From Variovorax sp. Sphag1AA (lineage in GTDB: Bacteria > Pseudomonadota > Gammaproteobacteria > Burkholderiales > Burkholderiaceae_C), in the NCBI RefSeq assembly GCF_014192575.1, contig NZ_JACHYC010000001.1:1240001-1304000 (forward strand): 64,000 nucleotides of DNA. Reading direction: 5' to 3'. The translations under genes and the position numbers were made by a program. This document shows, piece after piece, positions 45,613 to 54,183 of the stretch (the stretch's first letter is position 1; each line of letters begins with the position of its first letter). The notes under the pieces were generated by a model. The model ran no database searches. It worked only from the letters and a program-made list of their open reading frames with translations, and was not told where the DNA came from.

Positions 45613-46380
45613 TCAACCGTTCATGGTCAGGCCGCCGGAGACGCTCAGGACCTGGCCTGTGACGAAGGCGGCGTCGTCGCTGGCGAAGAAGAGGATTGCG
45701 CCCGGCAGGTCGTCCGGCTGGCCGATGCGGCCGAGCGGGATCGAACGCGTGAAGGCTTCCATGAGCTTCTCGGGATTGCCCGCGCCTTCCTTGTAGTCGG
45801 CGAAGAGCGCGGTGTCGGTCGGTCCCGGGCACACCACATTGACGTTGATGTTGTGGCGTGCATGTTCACGCGCCAGCGTCTTAGAGAAGGCCACCAGTCC
45901 GCCCTTGCAAGCGGCGTAGACCGCCTCGCCGGACGAACCCACGCGCGCGGCATCGGAAGCGATGTTGACGATGCGCCCCGCCTTGCGCGCCACCATGCCC
46001 GGCAGCACCGCGTGATGCATGTGCAGCGCGCCGGTCAGGTTGATGGCGATCAGCTTGTCCCACTGCGCGGGCTCGGTCTTGGTGAAGGGCTTGAACACAT
46101 CCCAGCCGGCGTTGTTGACCAGCACGTCGATCGGGCCCAGCTTCTGCAGCGTCGCTTCGACCGCGACATCGACGCTCGCGCGGTCGGTGATGTCGCAGCG
46201 GAAGGCCATCGCCTGGCCGCCCTCTTCGCGGATCTGCGCGGCGACCTTTTCGGCTGCCTCCGGGTTCAGGTCGTAGATCGCGACCTTTGCGCCTTCGCGT
46301 GCGAAGCGGCGGCAGGTCGCGCCGCCGATTCCGCCGCCGCCACCGGTTACCACTACGGTCTTGCCTTCGAATCTCTGCAT
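45613..46380 (-). CDS. badH: 2-hydroxycyclohexanecarboxyl-CoA dehydrogenase (SDR family)
   Basis: 255 residues. Classical short-chain dehydrogenase: the NAD(P) motif VTGGGGGIGGATCRRF (TGxxxGxG), NNAG at about 90, catalytic Ser in NIASDAARVGSSGEAVYAACKGG with Y-xxx-K, and CPGPTDTALF. It oxidises 2-hydroxycyclohexanecarboxyl-CoA to the 2-keto compound used by BadI. ATG 46380 has an AAGGAG site; the open frame continuing upstream to 46470 lacks one. First gene of the minus-strand operon and divergent from badR. Confidence 0.9.
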   Translation of the reverse strand: MQRFEGKTVVVTGGGGGIGGATCRRFAREGAKVAIYDLNPEAAEKVAAQIREEGGQAMAFRCDITDRASVDVAVEATLQKLGPIDVLVNNAGWDVFKPFTKTEPAQWDKLIAINLTGALHMHHAVLPGMVARKAGRIVNIASDAARVGSSGEAVYAACKGGLVAFSKTLAREHARHNINVNVVCPGPTDTALFADYKEGAGNPEKLMEAFTRSIPLGRIGQPDDLPGAILFFASDDAAFVTGQVLSVSGGLTMNG

Positions 46381-46398
46381 ATCGGTTCTCCTTGCGTC

Positions 46399-46422
46399 TG
46401 AATGCTTGAATGCTTGAATGCT
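46399..46422. repeat. Three tandem copies of an 8-bp unit upstream of badH
   Basis: TGAATGCT is repeated exactly three times (46399, 46407, 46415), 19-42 bp upstream of the badH start. It lies in the probable 5' leader of the operon. It may be a slippage tract or protein-binding array. Confidence 0.8.
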
Positions 46423-46462
46423 TGCTATCGTCGGAACAGTCCAGCCGTCGGCTGCCTGCATA

Positions 46463-46482
46463 TACGTCAATGTGTTGTCATA
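46463..46482. promoter_or_regulatory. Candidate BadR operator in the badR-badH intergene
   Basis: TACGTCAA-TGTG-TTGTCATA is an imperfect palindrome (6 of 8 paired positions) of the size bound by MarR-family dimers, between the divergent badR and badH genes. No experimental support. Confidence 0.45.
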
Positions 46483-46532
46483 TTATTGGCGGCACGGCTA
46501 ACGCATTGCAAGTGCTTTTTTGTGAGATTTAC

Positions 46533-47042
46533 ATGAGAGAACATAGGGAAAACAAGGATTCCGCACGCATGGAGCTCGCCAATCGCGTGTTCTTTCGCCT
46601 GTACCAATGCGCAAACATGTTGCATAAAACGGGCACCAAGGCGGTCGAAGCCGAAGGGTTGACCACGCAGCAATGGGCGGTGCTCGGCGCGCTGTCGCGG
46701 GAACAGGCCGATGGCGGAATGAGCGTGGGAGACCTCGCGCGCTACCTGATGGTCAGCCGGCAGAACCTGTCAGGCCTGCTCAGCCGCATGGAGCGCGACG
46801 GGCACGTCAGCATCGTTCCGGATGGACGCGATCGCCGCGCGCGCAACATCACGATGACGGAGTCGGGGCGGCAGGTGTGGCTGAAGGAAGCCCAGCCGAA
46901 GATCTACAGCTACTACGAGCAAGCACTCGATGGCTTTTCGGTGAACGACATCACCCACACGCTGCACTACCTGCTCAAGATGCTCGAGAACATGCAGCGT
47001 GTGGACGAGATGCAGGGAGGCGCCGTCGACGGGGGCGAATAG
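46533..47042 (+). CDS. badR: MarR-family regulator of the cyclohexanecarboxylate cluster (BadR-like)
   Basis: 169 residues with a MarR winged helix: LTTQQWAVLGAL, then MSVGDLARYLMVSRQNLSGLLSRMERDGHV (recognition helix) and DGRDRRARNITMTESG (wing). Helices at both ends make the dimer. In R. palustris BadR sits beside badHI and its repression is relieved by a ring ketone CoA ester; the same is inferred here from divergent position. ATG 46533 was chosen; ATG 46569 (MELANRVFF) is an alternative and neither has a strong ribosome site. The open frame extending to 46410 has no support. Confidence 0.85.
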   Translation: MREHRENKDSARMELANRVFFRLYQCANMLHKTGTKAVEAEGLTTQQWAVLGALSREQADGGMSVGDLARYLMVSRQNLSGLLSRMERDGHVSIVPDGRDRRARNITMTESGRQVWLKEAQPKIYSYYEQALDGFSVNDITHTLHYLLKMLENMQRVDEMQGGAVDGGE

Positions 47043-47138
47043 CCCGGGCGAGTGCCTTCTTCTACTGGCCATCAAGCCAATGGCGCCGGAGTGAATGCGC
47101 CTGTATGCTGCGCACCTCGCTGCATCGGAGGTGTCTAT

Positions 47139-48017
47139 ATGAGCCGAACGATCAATTGGATACAGATCCGCGCGAGCGGCCCCGGCGTCCTGGCATTCGC
47201 GGGTCTGTTGCTCGCAGGTTGCGCGCAACAACCAACGGCGCCAGCCGCGGCGGCCCCCGCACCCGCCCCGTCTGCTTCCGCGCCTGCTGCATCGAGTCCG
47301 CCGGCTGCCGCTCCCAAGGCGGCAGCGCAGACGATCGATCCCGCCATCATCGAAACGCTGGACCGCATGGGCAACTACCTGCGCAGTCTCAAGTCGTTCG
47401 AACTGCAGACGGCCAGCTACACGGATACGGTGCTCGACGGCGACCAGCTGGCGCAGTTCACCCGCTGGTCCACCTTGAAGGTGAGGCGACCCGATGCGCT
47501 GCGAGCCGACATCCGCGACGACGGCGGCGACAACAAGATCCTCTACCTGAACGGCAAGACGGCAACGATCTTTGATCCCTCCACCAAGCTGTACGCGCAG
47601 ATGAACGCGCCGGGCACGCTCGCCGACACGGCCAAGCTGCTCGCCGACCGCTACGGCATCGAACTGCCCGTCGCCGATCTCTTCTACTGGGACTCGAACA
47701 AGACGGACATGAGCACCATCAAGTCGGCCGACTTCATGGGCTACGCGTATGTCGACGGAAAGATGACGACCCACTTCCTGCTGCGCCAGGCAGACGTGGA
47801 CTGGCAGATCTGGGTGGAACGCGGCGCTTCGCCGCTGCCGCGCAAGCTCGTCATCACGTCCACCAGCGAGGCGGCCCGCCCGCAGCATTCGGTGATGTTG
47901 CGATGGAACCTGTCGCCCAAGATCGCCGCGAGCGATTTCGAATTCAAGGCCCCGCCCGGCGCCCACCGGATCGTGATCCAGACCGCCGACGGCAAGGTCG
48001 AGAAGCCCGCAAACTAG
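47139..48017 (+). CDS. DUF2092-like exported lipoprotein
   Basis: 292 residues. The signal peptide ends LLLAGC (lipobox, Cys about 29), then a Pro/Ala-rich linker (about 30-68). The main domain resembles the DUF2092/LolA-like fold: YLRSLKSFELQTASYTDTVLDGDQ, DGGDNKILYLNGKTATIFDPSTKLYAQM and FMGYAYVDGKMTTHFLLRQADVDWQIWVERG. Such proteins are periplasmic and are probably lipid or lipoprotein carriers, but function is not established. ATG 47139 follows CGGAGGTG. It is 17 bp upstream of the Asn/Val-repeat gene, a likely pair. Confidence 0.8.
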   Translation: MSRTINWIQIRASGPGVLAFAGLLLAGCAQQPTAPAAAAPAPAPSASAPAASSPPAAAPKAAAQTIDPAIIETLDRMGNYLRSLKSFELQTASYTDTVLDGDQLAQFTRWSTLKVRRPDALRADIRDDGGDNKILYLNGKTATIFDPSTKLYAQMNAPGTLADTAKLLADRYGIELPVADLFYWDSNKTDMSTIKSADFMGYAYVDGKMTTHFLLRQADVDWQIWVERGASPLPRKLVITSTSEAARPQHSVMLRWNLSPKIAASDFEFKAPPGAHRIVIQTADGKVEKPAN

Positions 48018-48034
48018 GCCATCGCGAGGACACC

Positions 48035-48511
48035 ATGAAGAACCTCCTGAAGCTCTCGCACATGCTGTCGACTGTTGCGGCGTACGGCATCACGCTCGTG
48101 CTGCTGGCCGGCTTCGGCACCGATGTCCATGCGGAACGCGAAATGCGCGGCGGCGCCCGCACCAGCGTGAACAACAACGTGGCGGCCAACCGCAACGTCA
48201 ACGCCAACCGCAACGTGAACGTCAATCAGAACGTGAACGTGAATCGCAACGTCAACGTGAACCGCAACGTGGCGGTGGTGGGTGGTGGGCGCTACGACAA
48301 CGACTACCACCCGGTTGCGACCGCGGCGGCGGTCACCACGGCGGCAGTGGTGACTGCAGCTGTCGTGGGCTCGGTGGTGCATACGCTGCCGCCTTCGTGT
48401 TCGGTCACCGTGGTGAATGGCGTGAGCTATCAGAACTGCGGCGGCACCTGGTATCAGCCGCAGTACGCGGGCACGCAGGTCAACTACGTGGTGGTGAATC
48501 CGCCGCGCTGA
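48035..48511 (+). CDS. Exported protein with Asn/Val repeats
   Basis: 158 residues. A signal peptide ends near TDVHA (about residue 32). Residues 45-77 hold repeated NRNVNVN-type units (period 6), then a Gly-rich break, a hydrophobic AAAVTTAAVVTAAVVGSVVH segment (about 95-115), and a C-terminal domain with two Cys in SCSVTVVNGVSYQNCGGTWY, probably disulphide-bonded. This C-terminal block is common in small periplasmic proteins of Proteobacteria that follow DUF2092 genes. Function unknown. ATG 48035 follows GCGAGGA. Confidence 0.8.
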   Translation: MKNLLKLSHMLSTVAAYGITLVLLAGFGTDVHAEREMRGGARTSVNNNVAANRNVNANRNVNVNQNVNVNRNVNVNRNVAVVGGGRYDNDYHPVATAAAVTTAAVVTAAVVGSVVHTLPPSCSVTVVNGVSYQNCGGTWYQPQYAGTQVNYVVVNPPR

Positions 48512-48563
48512 AGCGCAACTACCCGAGCTCGCGTGACCGCGTCAATTGCCCTTTGGTGCATGC

Positions 48564-48577
48564 TTGACGCAAGTCAA
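48564..48577 (+). promoter_or_regulatory. Palindromic FNR-family operator upstream of napE
   Basis: TTGAC-GCAA-GTCAA is a perfect inverted repeat with the same arms as the site at 9926. Its centre lies 61.5 bp from the start predicted for the promoter at 48597-48625, a class I activation distance. Confidence 0.7.
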
Positions 48578-48596
48578 GAGTGCGTTGCCGCGTTTC

Positions 48597-48625
48597 TTGA
48601 CAAGCCACGGCTGCGTGCCTTTAAT
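48597..48625 (+). promoter_or_regulatory. Sigma70 promoter of the nap operon
   Basis: TTGACA (48597-48602), 17-bp spacer, TTTAAT (48620-48625): 6 of 6 and 5 of 6 to consensus. Start near 48632, a 50-base leader before napE. Confidence 0.7.
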
Positions 48626-48681
48626 TTGCGACGTACTGCTCATCAGTGGCAGGGTTGATCCACACAAGAAGGACGACCACG

Positions 48682-48846
48682 ATGGATAGCAAGGATGCGC
48701 TCGATCCGCAGCGCAAATCGGAGGAGCTTCGCAGCTTTCTCTTCCTGACGGCCGTCATGGTTCCCGTCCTGTCCGTCATCGTCGTCGGCGGCTACGGATT
48801 CCTTGTCTGGATGTACCAGCTGATCGGCGGCCCTCCTACGCACTAA
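48682..48846 (+). CDS. napE: NapE small membrane protein of periplasmic nitrate reductase
   Basis: 54 residues with one transmembrane helix: ELRSFLFLTAVMVPVLSVIVVGGYGFLVWMYQLIGGPP, the NapE signature. Role not established in detail; it accompanies NapDABC in many proteobacteria. ATG 48682 follows AAGGA. First gene of napEDABC and followed by an 88-bp gap before napD. Confidence 0.9.
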   Translation: MDSKDALDPQRKSEELRSFLFLTAVMVPVLSVIVVGGYGFLVWMYQLIGGPPTH

Positions 48847-48934
48847 CGGCGGTGCGCGGGTGCAATTGACAGGAGCCGGGCGTCACCCGCCCGCGGCTCT
48901 GTAGACCCATGGTCACAACCCCGGGAGACGACCA

Positions 48935-49270
48935 GTGGCAATTGCCAAGCGCTACATCACCATCGAGCCCGAGAAGCATGCCGATGAATGGCATATCGCG
49001 GGCGTCGTCGTGCACGCCAATCCGGCAAGCCTCGACGAAGTGCGCGCCGCCATCAATGCGATGGCCGGCGCCGAAATCCATGCGGGCAACGATGCCGGCA
49101 AGCTGGTGGTCACGCTCGAAGCGCCCACCATGCGCGCGATCGCTGCGCATCTCGAATACCTGCACCGACTGGATGGTGTCCTGTCGGCCGCCCTCGTCTA
49201 TCAGCACAACGAGGACGCCGATGCCATGGAGGAGGAGATGACCGATGACCACGCGCCGGGACTTCATTAG
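48935..49270 (+). CDS. napD: NapD chaperone for NapA
   Basis: 111 residues: [44 protein letters not shown], the ferredoxin-like fold of NapD that binds the NapA Tat signal peptide in the cytoplasm and proofreads export. The C-terminus is longer and more acidic than in E. coli NapD (87 residues). GTG 48935 has a GGGAG site. It overlaps napA by 26 bp. Confidence 0.92.
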   Translation: MAIAKRYITIEPEKHADEWHIAGVVVHANPASLDEVRAAINAMAGAEIHAGNDAGKLVVTLEAPTMRAIAAHLEYLHRLDGVLSAALVYQHNEDADAMEEEMTDDHAPGLH

Positions 49271-51737
49271 ACGCACGGCCGTCGCCGCGACGGCTTCGGT
49301 GGCCGGCGTGACGCTGCCGGCTGATGCGGCGAACTTCGTCACCGACGGCGACATGACCAAGCTCAAGTGGTCGAAGGCGCCGTGCCGCTTCTGCGGCACC
49401 GGCTGCGGCGTGACCGTCGCCGTCAAGGACAACAAGGTGGTCGCGACGCAGGGCGACCCGCAGGCCGAGGTGAACAAGGGCCTCAACTGCGTCAAGGGCT
49501 ACTTCCTCTCGAAGATCATGTACGGCGGCGATCGCCTCACCCAGCCGCTGATGCGCCAGAAGAACGGCAAGTACGACAAGAACGGCGACTTCAAGCCCGT
49601 CACCTGGAACCAGGCCTTCGACCTGATGGAGCAGCAGTTCAAGCGCGTGCTCAAGGACAAGGGACCGACCGCGATCGGCATGTTCGGCTCGGGCCAATGG
49701 ACGATCTGGGAAGGCTATGCGGCGTCGAAGCTCTTCAAGGCCGGGTTCCGATCGAACAACATCGACCCCAATGCGCGGCACTGCATGGCGTCGGCCGTGA
49801 CCGGCTTCATGCGCACCTTCGGCGCCGACGAACCCATGGGCTGCTACGACGACTTCGAAGCCGCAGATGCCTTCGTGCTCTGGGGTTCGAACATGGCGGA
49901 GATGCATCCGATCCTGTGGACCCGCGTCACCGACCGGCGCCTGAGCGCGCCGAAGACCCGGGTTGCGGTGCTATCGACCTTCACGCACCGATCGTTCGAC
50001 CTCGCGGACCTGCCGATCGTCTTCAAGCCGCAGACGGATCTGGCGATCATGAACTACATCGCCAACTACCTGATCCGCAATAACAAGGTCAACCAGGACT
50101 TCGTCAACAAACACACCGTCTTCAAGCAGGGCGTGACGGACATCGGCTACGGCCTGCGGCCCGAGCACCCGCTGCAGCAGGCCGCCAAGAACGCAGGCGA
50201 CCCGAATGCGGCAACCCCGATCAGCTTCGATGACTTCGCGAAGTTCGTCTCCAAGTACGACGCCGCCTATGTGACCAAGCTGTCGGGCGTTTCGCGCGAG
50301 CACCTCGACCGGCTCGCGGAGCTCTATGCAGACCCGAACATCAAGGTGATGTCGCTGTGGACCATGGGCTTCAACCAGCACACGCGCGGCACGTGGGCGA
50401 ACAACATGATCTACAACCTGCACCTGCTGACAGGGAAGATCGCCACGCCGGGCAACAGCCCGTTTTCGCTCACGGGGCAACCTTCAGCATGCGGCACCGC
50501 GCGCGAGGTGGGCACCTTCTCGCATCGCCTGCCGGCGGACTTGCTGGTCGCGAACCCGAAGCACCGCGAGCACGCCGAAGAGATCTGGAAGCTGCCCGCC
50601 GGCACCATCCCCGAGAAGCCGGGCTTTCACGCGGTGCTGCAGAACCGCATGCTGAAGGACGGCAAGCTCAACGCCTACTGGGTGCAGGTCAACAACAACA
50701 TGCAGGCGGCGGCCAATCTCCAGCAGGAAGGCTGGCCGGGCTACCGCAACCCCGACAACTTCATCGTGGTGTCGGATGTCTATCCCACGGTGACCGCACT
50801 GGCGGCCGACCTCATCCTGCCAAGCGCGATGTGGGTCGAGAAGGAAGGCGCCTACGGCAATGCCGAGCGCCGCACGCAGTTCTGGCACCAGCTCGTCGAT
50901 GCACCGGGAGAGGCGCGGTCGGACCTCTGGCAGCTCGTGGAGTTCTCCAAGCGCTTCAAGATCGAGGAAGTCTGGCCCGCGGAACTCATCGAGAAGCGGC
51001 CTGAGGTCAAGGGCAAGACGATGTTCGACGTGCTCTATCGCAACGGGCAGGTCGACAAGTTCCCGCTGAAGGACGCGGACCCCGACTACGCCAACGCCGA
51101 GGCGAAGGCCTTCGGCTTCTACATCCAGAAGGGGCTGTTCGAGGAATACGCCATGTTCGGCCGCGGCCACGGGCATGACCTCGCGCCCTTCGACATGTAT
51201 CACGAGGCGCGCGGACTGCGATGGCCGGTGGTGAACGGGCAGGAGACCCGCTGGCGCTACCGCGAAGGCAGTGATCCGTATGTGAAGGCTGGTACGGGCT
51301 TCCAGTTCTACGGCAATCCGGATGGGAAGGCGGTGATCTTCGCGCTGCCGTACGAACCACCTGCGGAATCGCCGGACAAGGAATATCCATTCTGGCTCGC
51401 GACCGGTCGCGTGCTGGAACACTGGCACTCGGGCTCGATGACACGGCGCGTGCCCGAGCTTTATCGCGCAGTGCCGAACGCGGTGTGTTTCATGCATCCA
51501 GATGATGCGAAGAAGCTCGGCCTGCGGCGTGGCGTCGAGGTCGAGCTGGCATCACGGCGCGGCAAGATGCGTACCCGCATCGAGACGCGCGGGCGCAACA
51601 TGCCGCCGCAGGGCCTGGTCTTCGTGCCGTGGTTCGATGCGAGCCAGTTGATCAACAAAGTCACGCTGGATGCGACCTGCCCGATCTCGTTGCAGACCGA
51701 CTTCAAGAAATGCGCGATCAAGATCACCAAAGTCTAG
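49245..51737 (+). CDS. napA: Periplasmic nitrate reductase catalytic subunit
   Basis: 830 residues. A Tat signal ([10 protein letters not shown]) is followed by the [4Fe-4S] motif [16 protein letters not shown], then the Mo-bis-MGD domains. The Mo ligand Cys lies in [13 protein letters not shown]. It reduces nitrate to nitrite in the periplasm, getting electrons from NapB. The ATG at 49245 overlaps the napD end. Predicted as translocated folded, with cofactor, by Tat. Nap is often used to dispose of excess reductant or for anaerobic respiration. Confidence 0.97.
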   Translation: MTTRRDFIRRTAVAATASVAGVTLPADAANFVTDGDMTKLKWSKAPCRFCGTGCGVTVAVKDNKVVATQGDPQAEVNKGLNCVKGYFLSKIMYGGDRLTQPLMRQKNGKYDKNGDFKPVTWNQAFDLMEQQFKRVLKDKGPTAIGMFGSGQWTIWEGYAASKLFKAGFRSNNIDPNARHCMASAVTGFMRTFGADEPMGCYDDFEAADAFVLWGSNMAEMHPILWTRVTDRRLSAPKTRVAVLSTFTHRSFDLADLPIVFKPQTDLAIMNYIANYLIRNNKVNQDFVNKHTVFKQGVTDIGYGLRPEHPLQQAAKNAGDPNAATPISFDDFAKFVSKYDAAYVTKLSGVSREHLDRLAELYADPNIKVMSLWTMGFNQHTRGTWANNMIYNLHLLTGKIATPGNSPFSLTGQPSACGTAREVGTFSHRLPADLLVANPKHREHAEEIWKLPAGTIPEKPGFHAVLQNRMLKDGKLNAYWVQVNNNMQAAANLQQEGWPGYRNPDNFIVVSDVYPTVTALAADLILPSAMWVEKEGAYGNAERRTQFWHQLVDAPGEARSDLWQLVEFSKRFKIEEVWPAELIEKRPEVKGKTMFDVLYRNGQVDKFPLKDADPDYANAEAKAFGFYIQKGLFEEYAMFGRGHGHDLAPFDMYHEARGLRWPVVNGQETRWRYREGSDPYVKAGTGFQFYGNPDGKAVIFALPYEPPAESPDKEYPFWLATGRVLEHWHSGSMTRRVPELYRAVPNAVCFMHPDDAKKLGLRRGVEVELASRRGKMRTRIETRGRNMPPQGLVFVPWFDASQLINKVTLDATCPISLQTDFKKCAIKITKV

Positions 51738-51747
51738 GAGCGCAGCC

Positions 51748-52254
51748 ATGACGAAGCTCAGCCGACCCTGGACCTTTCCGCGCACCATCTGTGCCCTGCT
51801 GCTCGCGGTGTTCTCCGCACTGCTGCTTGCATCCGCGGCGCATTCGCAGGGCCTGGTCGATGCGATGCGCGGCCCCACACCGATTCCGGAGCAAACCAAG
51901 CCACCGCCGATCTTCCCGACCGAGAACAAGGACATCCGGCGCACCCGCAATTTCGCGATGCAGCCGCCGACCATCCCGCACACCATCGACGGCTACCAGG
52001 TCGACAAGGAATTCAACAAGTGCATGTTCTGCCACGCGCGCACGCGCACGCAGGAAACCGGTGCGATCCCGGTCAGCATCACGCACTACCAGGACCGCAA
52101 CGGCAACATGCTGGCCGACGTCTCGCCGCGCCGCTACTTCTGCACCCAGTGCCATGTGGCGCAGGCGGATGCAAAGCCCCTTGTCGGCAACAACTTCGTC
52201 GACGTGGAACAGCTCCTGAAGCGCAAGCCCGGCGTTCTGGGTTCGACCAAGTAG
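51748..52254 (+). CDS. napB: NapB diheme cytochrome c
   Basis: 168 residues. The signal peptide (about 1-34) ends near AAHSQG. Two c-type hemes: CMFCH and CTQCH. It passes electrons from NapC to NapA. ATG 51748 has TAGGAG. It is 10 bp behind napA and needs the ccm genes downstream for heme attachment. Confidence 0.95.
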   Translation: MTKLSRPWTFPRTICALLLAVFSALLLASAAHSQGLVDAMRGPTPIPEQTKPPPIFPTENKDIRRTRNFAMQPPTIPHTIDGYQVDKEFNKCMFCHARTRTQETGAIPVSITHYQDRNGNMLADVSPRRYFCTQCHVAQADAKPLVGNNFVDVEQLLKRKPGVLGSTK

Positions 52255-52266
52255 CGCAGGCCCGCC

Positions 52267-52854
52267 ATGTTCAAGCTGATCAAGCGCTACTGGATCACCA
52301 TCAACCGGCCCAGCGCCTATTTCAGCCTGGGCTTTCTCACGCTGGGCGGCTTCATCGCCGGGGTGATCTTCTGGGGCGCGTTCAACACCGCGCTCGAACT
52401 CACGAACACCGAGGCCTTCTGCACCGGCTGCCATGAGATGCGCGACAACGTGTATCCCGAGCTGCAGACCACCATCCACTACAGCAACCGCAGCGGCGTG
52501 CGCGCGCACTGCCCGGACTGCCATGTGCCGCACCGCTGGACGAGCAAGATCGCGCGAAAGATGCAGGCATCGAAGGAAGTGTGGGGAAAGATCTTCGGCA
52601 CCATCAGCACGCGCGAGAAGTTCCTCGACCACCGGCTGGTGCTCGCCCAGCACGAGTGGGAGCGCATGAAGGCCAATGACTCGCTCGAATGCCGCAACTG
52701 CCACGACTACCAGTCGATGGACTTCACCCGCCAGAGCCAGCGCGCGCAGGCCATGCACTCGACCTTCCTTGCGAACGGCGAGAAGACCTGCATCGATTGC
52801 CACAAGGGCATCGCGCACCGCCTGCCCGACGTGGCCCAGGCAAAGAAACCCTAG
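52267..52854 (+). CDS. napC: NapC tetraheme quinol dehydrogenase
   Basis: 195 residues. One N-terminal membrane helix ([29 protein letters not shown]) and four heme motifs: CTGCH, CPDCH, CRNCH and CIDCH. Oxidises quinol in the inner membrane and feeds NapB. ATG 52267 follows AGGCCC, a weak site but family-like start. It ends 3 bp before the ccmA GTG. Confidence 0.95.
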   Translation: MFKLIKRYWITINRPSAYFSLGFLTLGGFIAGVIFWGAFNTALELTNTEAFCTGCHEMRDNVYPELQTTIHYSNRSGVRAHCPDCHVPHRWTSKIARKMQASKEVWGKIFGTISTREKFLDHRLVLAQHEWERMKANDSLECRNCHDYQSMDFTRQSQRAQAMHSTFLANGEKTCIDCHKGIAHRLPDVAQAKKP

Positions 52855-52857
52855 CGC

Positions 52858-53502
52858 GTGCCCGATCGCTCCGACGACCCCGTCATCGAATCCGGCCTCA
52901 CGGCCCGTGGGCTCGGCTTCTGCCGTGCCGGGCGACCTGTTTTCAGCGGCATCGATTTCGCACTCGGCCCCGGCGAGCTTCTGCAGGTGACCGGCGCGAA
53001 CGGCAGCGGCAAGACCAGTCTGCTGCGCGTGCTGAGCGGATTGCTTCCGCCAGCGGAAGGCGAACTGCGCTGGTGCGACCGGCCGGTTCGGGCAGGTGAA
53101 TCCGGCTACCTGCAATCGCTGGCCTATGTGGGCCACGCCGACGGCATCGATCCGGACCTGAGCGCTATCGAGAACCTGCAGTTCGCGATACGCATTGCAG
53201 GCGGTGCGCCCATGCCTGCGCAGATCGAAGGCGCCCTGACGGCGTTCGGGATGGCGAACGCGATGCACACGCCGGTACGGACGCTGTCGCAAGGCCAGCG
53301 ACGCCGCGTCGCGCTCGCGCGGCTTGCGCTGTTGCCGCGCGCGCTGTGGCTGCTCGACGAACCGCTGACTTCTCTCGACGAGCGCGCCGCCGACTGCTTC
53401 CATGCGCAACTCGATGCGCATCTGCAAGCGGGCGGCATGGCAGTCGTCGCCACGCACCAGCCGCTGGCCGTCGATGGCCGCGCGCTGCACCTGGCGGGAT
53501 AG
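52858..53502 (+). CDS. ccmA: CcmA heme exporter ATPase
   Basis: 214 residues. Walker A GANGSGKTSL, signature LSQGQRRRVALARL, Walker B LWLLDEPLTSLDE. Part of the CcmABCDE complex that releases holo-CcmE. GTG 52858, only 3 bp after napC, so it belongs to one nap-ccm transcript. Confidence 0.93.
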   Translation: MPDRSDDPVIESGLTARGLGFCRAGRPVFSGIDFALGPGELLQVTGANGSGKTSLLRVLSGLLPPAEGELRWCDRPVRAGESGYLQSLAYVGHADGIDPDLSAIENLQFAIRIAGGAPMPAQIEGALTAFGMANAMHTPVRTLSQGQRRRVALARLALLPRALWLLDEPLTSLDERAADCFHAQLDAHLQAGGMAVVATHQPLAVDGRALHLAG

Positions 53503-53506
53503 GCGC

Positions 53507-54175
53507 ATGGCCAGGCTCTTCACCGCCATCGTGCTGCACGACGTATCGCTCGCGTGGCGGCGGCGCGGCAGCATCCTGTCGTGCCTGCTTTTCTTCGTGA
53601 TCGCAAGCAGCCTCTTTCCGCTGGCGATCGGGCCTGATCCGCAGCAGTTGCGCACGCTCGCGCCGGGCATCCTGTGGGTCGCGGCATTGCTCGCTTCGAT
53701 GCTGTCGCTGTCGCGTCTCTTCTCGCAGGAGCACGCGGACGGCAGCCTCGACCAGCTCCTGCTGTCTCCGCATCCTCTGGCCCTGCTGGTGCTGGCGAAG
53801 ATCTCCGCGCATTGGGTGACGAGCGGCCTGCCGCTGATGCTGCTCACGCCGCTGCTCGCGCAGCAGTACGGCCTGCCTGTGTCCTCGTCCCTGCTGCTCG
53901 CCGCATCGCTCTTGATCGGCACGCCGGTGCTGAGCCTGATCGGTGGCGTGGGGGCGGCACTCACGCTGGGGCTGCGCGGCGGCGCGGTGCTGCTGTGCAT
54001 CCTCGTGCTGCCGCTTTGCGTGCCGGTGCTGATCTTCGGCGCGGGTGCAGGTGCTGCGGCCGATGCAGGGCTCGATGTCGCGCCTCAGCTCTCGCTGCTC
54101 GGCGCGTGTCTCGCGCTGTCGCTTTTTCTTTGTCCGATCGCCACCGCAGCCGGGCTGCGCATCGCGATGGAGTGA
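53507..54175 (+). CDS. ccmB: CcmB heme exporter membrane subunit
   Basis: 222 residues, six membrane helices. Family block SRLFSQEHADGSLDQLLLSPHPLALLVLAKISAHWVTSGLPL. It forms the ABC channel with CcmA and CcmC. ATG 53507 lies 4 bp behind the ccmA stop; open frame before it is not family-like. Confidence 0.93.
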   Translation: MARLFTAIVLHDVSLAWRRRGSILSCLLFFVIASSLFPLAIGPDPQQLRTLAPGILWVAALLASMLSLSRLFSQEHADGSLDQLLLSPHPLALLVLAKISAHWVTSGLPLMLLTPLLAQQYGLPVSSSLLLAASLLIGTPVLSLIGGVGAALTLGLRGGAVLLCILVLPLCVPVLIFGAGAGAAADAGLDVAPQLSLLGACLALSLFLCPIATAAGLRIAME

Positions 54176-54183
54176 GCACATCG

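Noticed and set aside
46410-46532. Earlier start of badR (ATG at 46410)
   Set aside because: The extra residues do not look like MarR N-termini and overlap the repeat and operator region.
48172-48272. CRISPR-like or tandem DNA repeat array
   Set aside because: The repeat codes for Asn/Val units in frame inside a signal-peptide protein, and there are no spacers.
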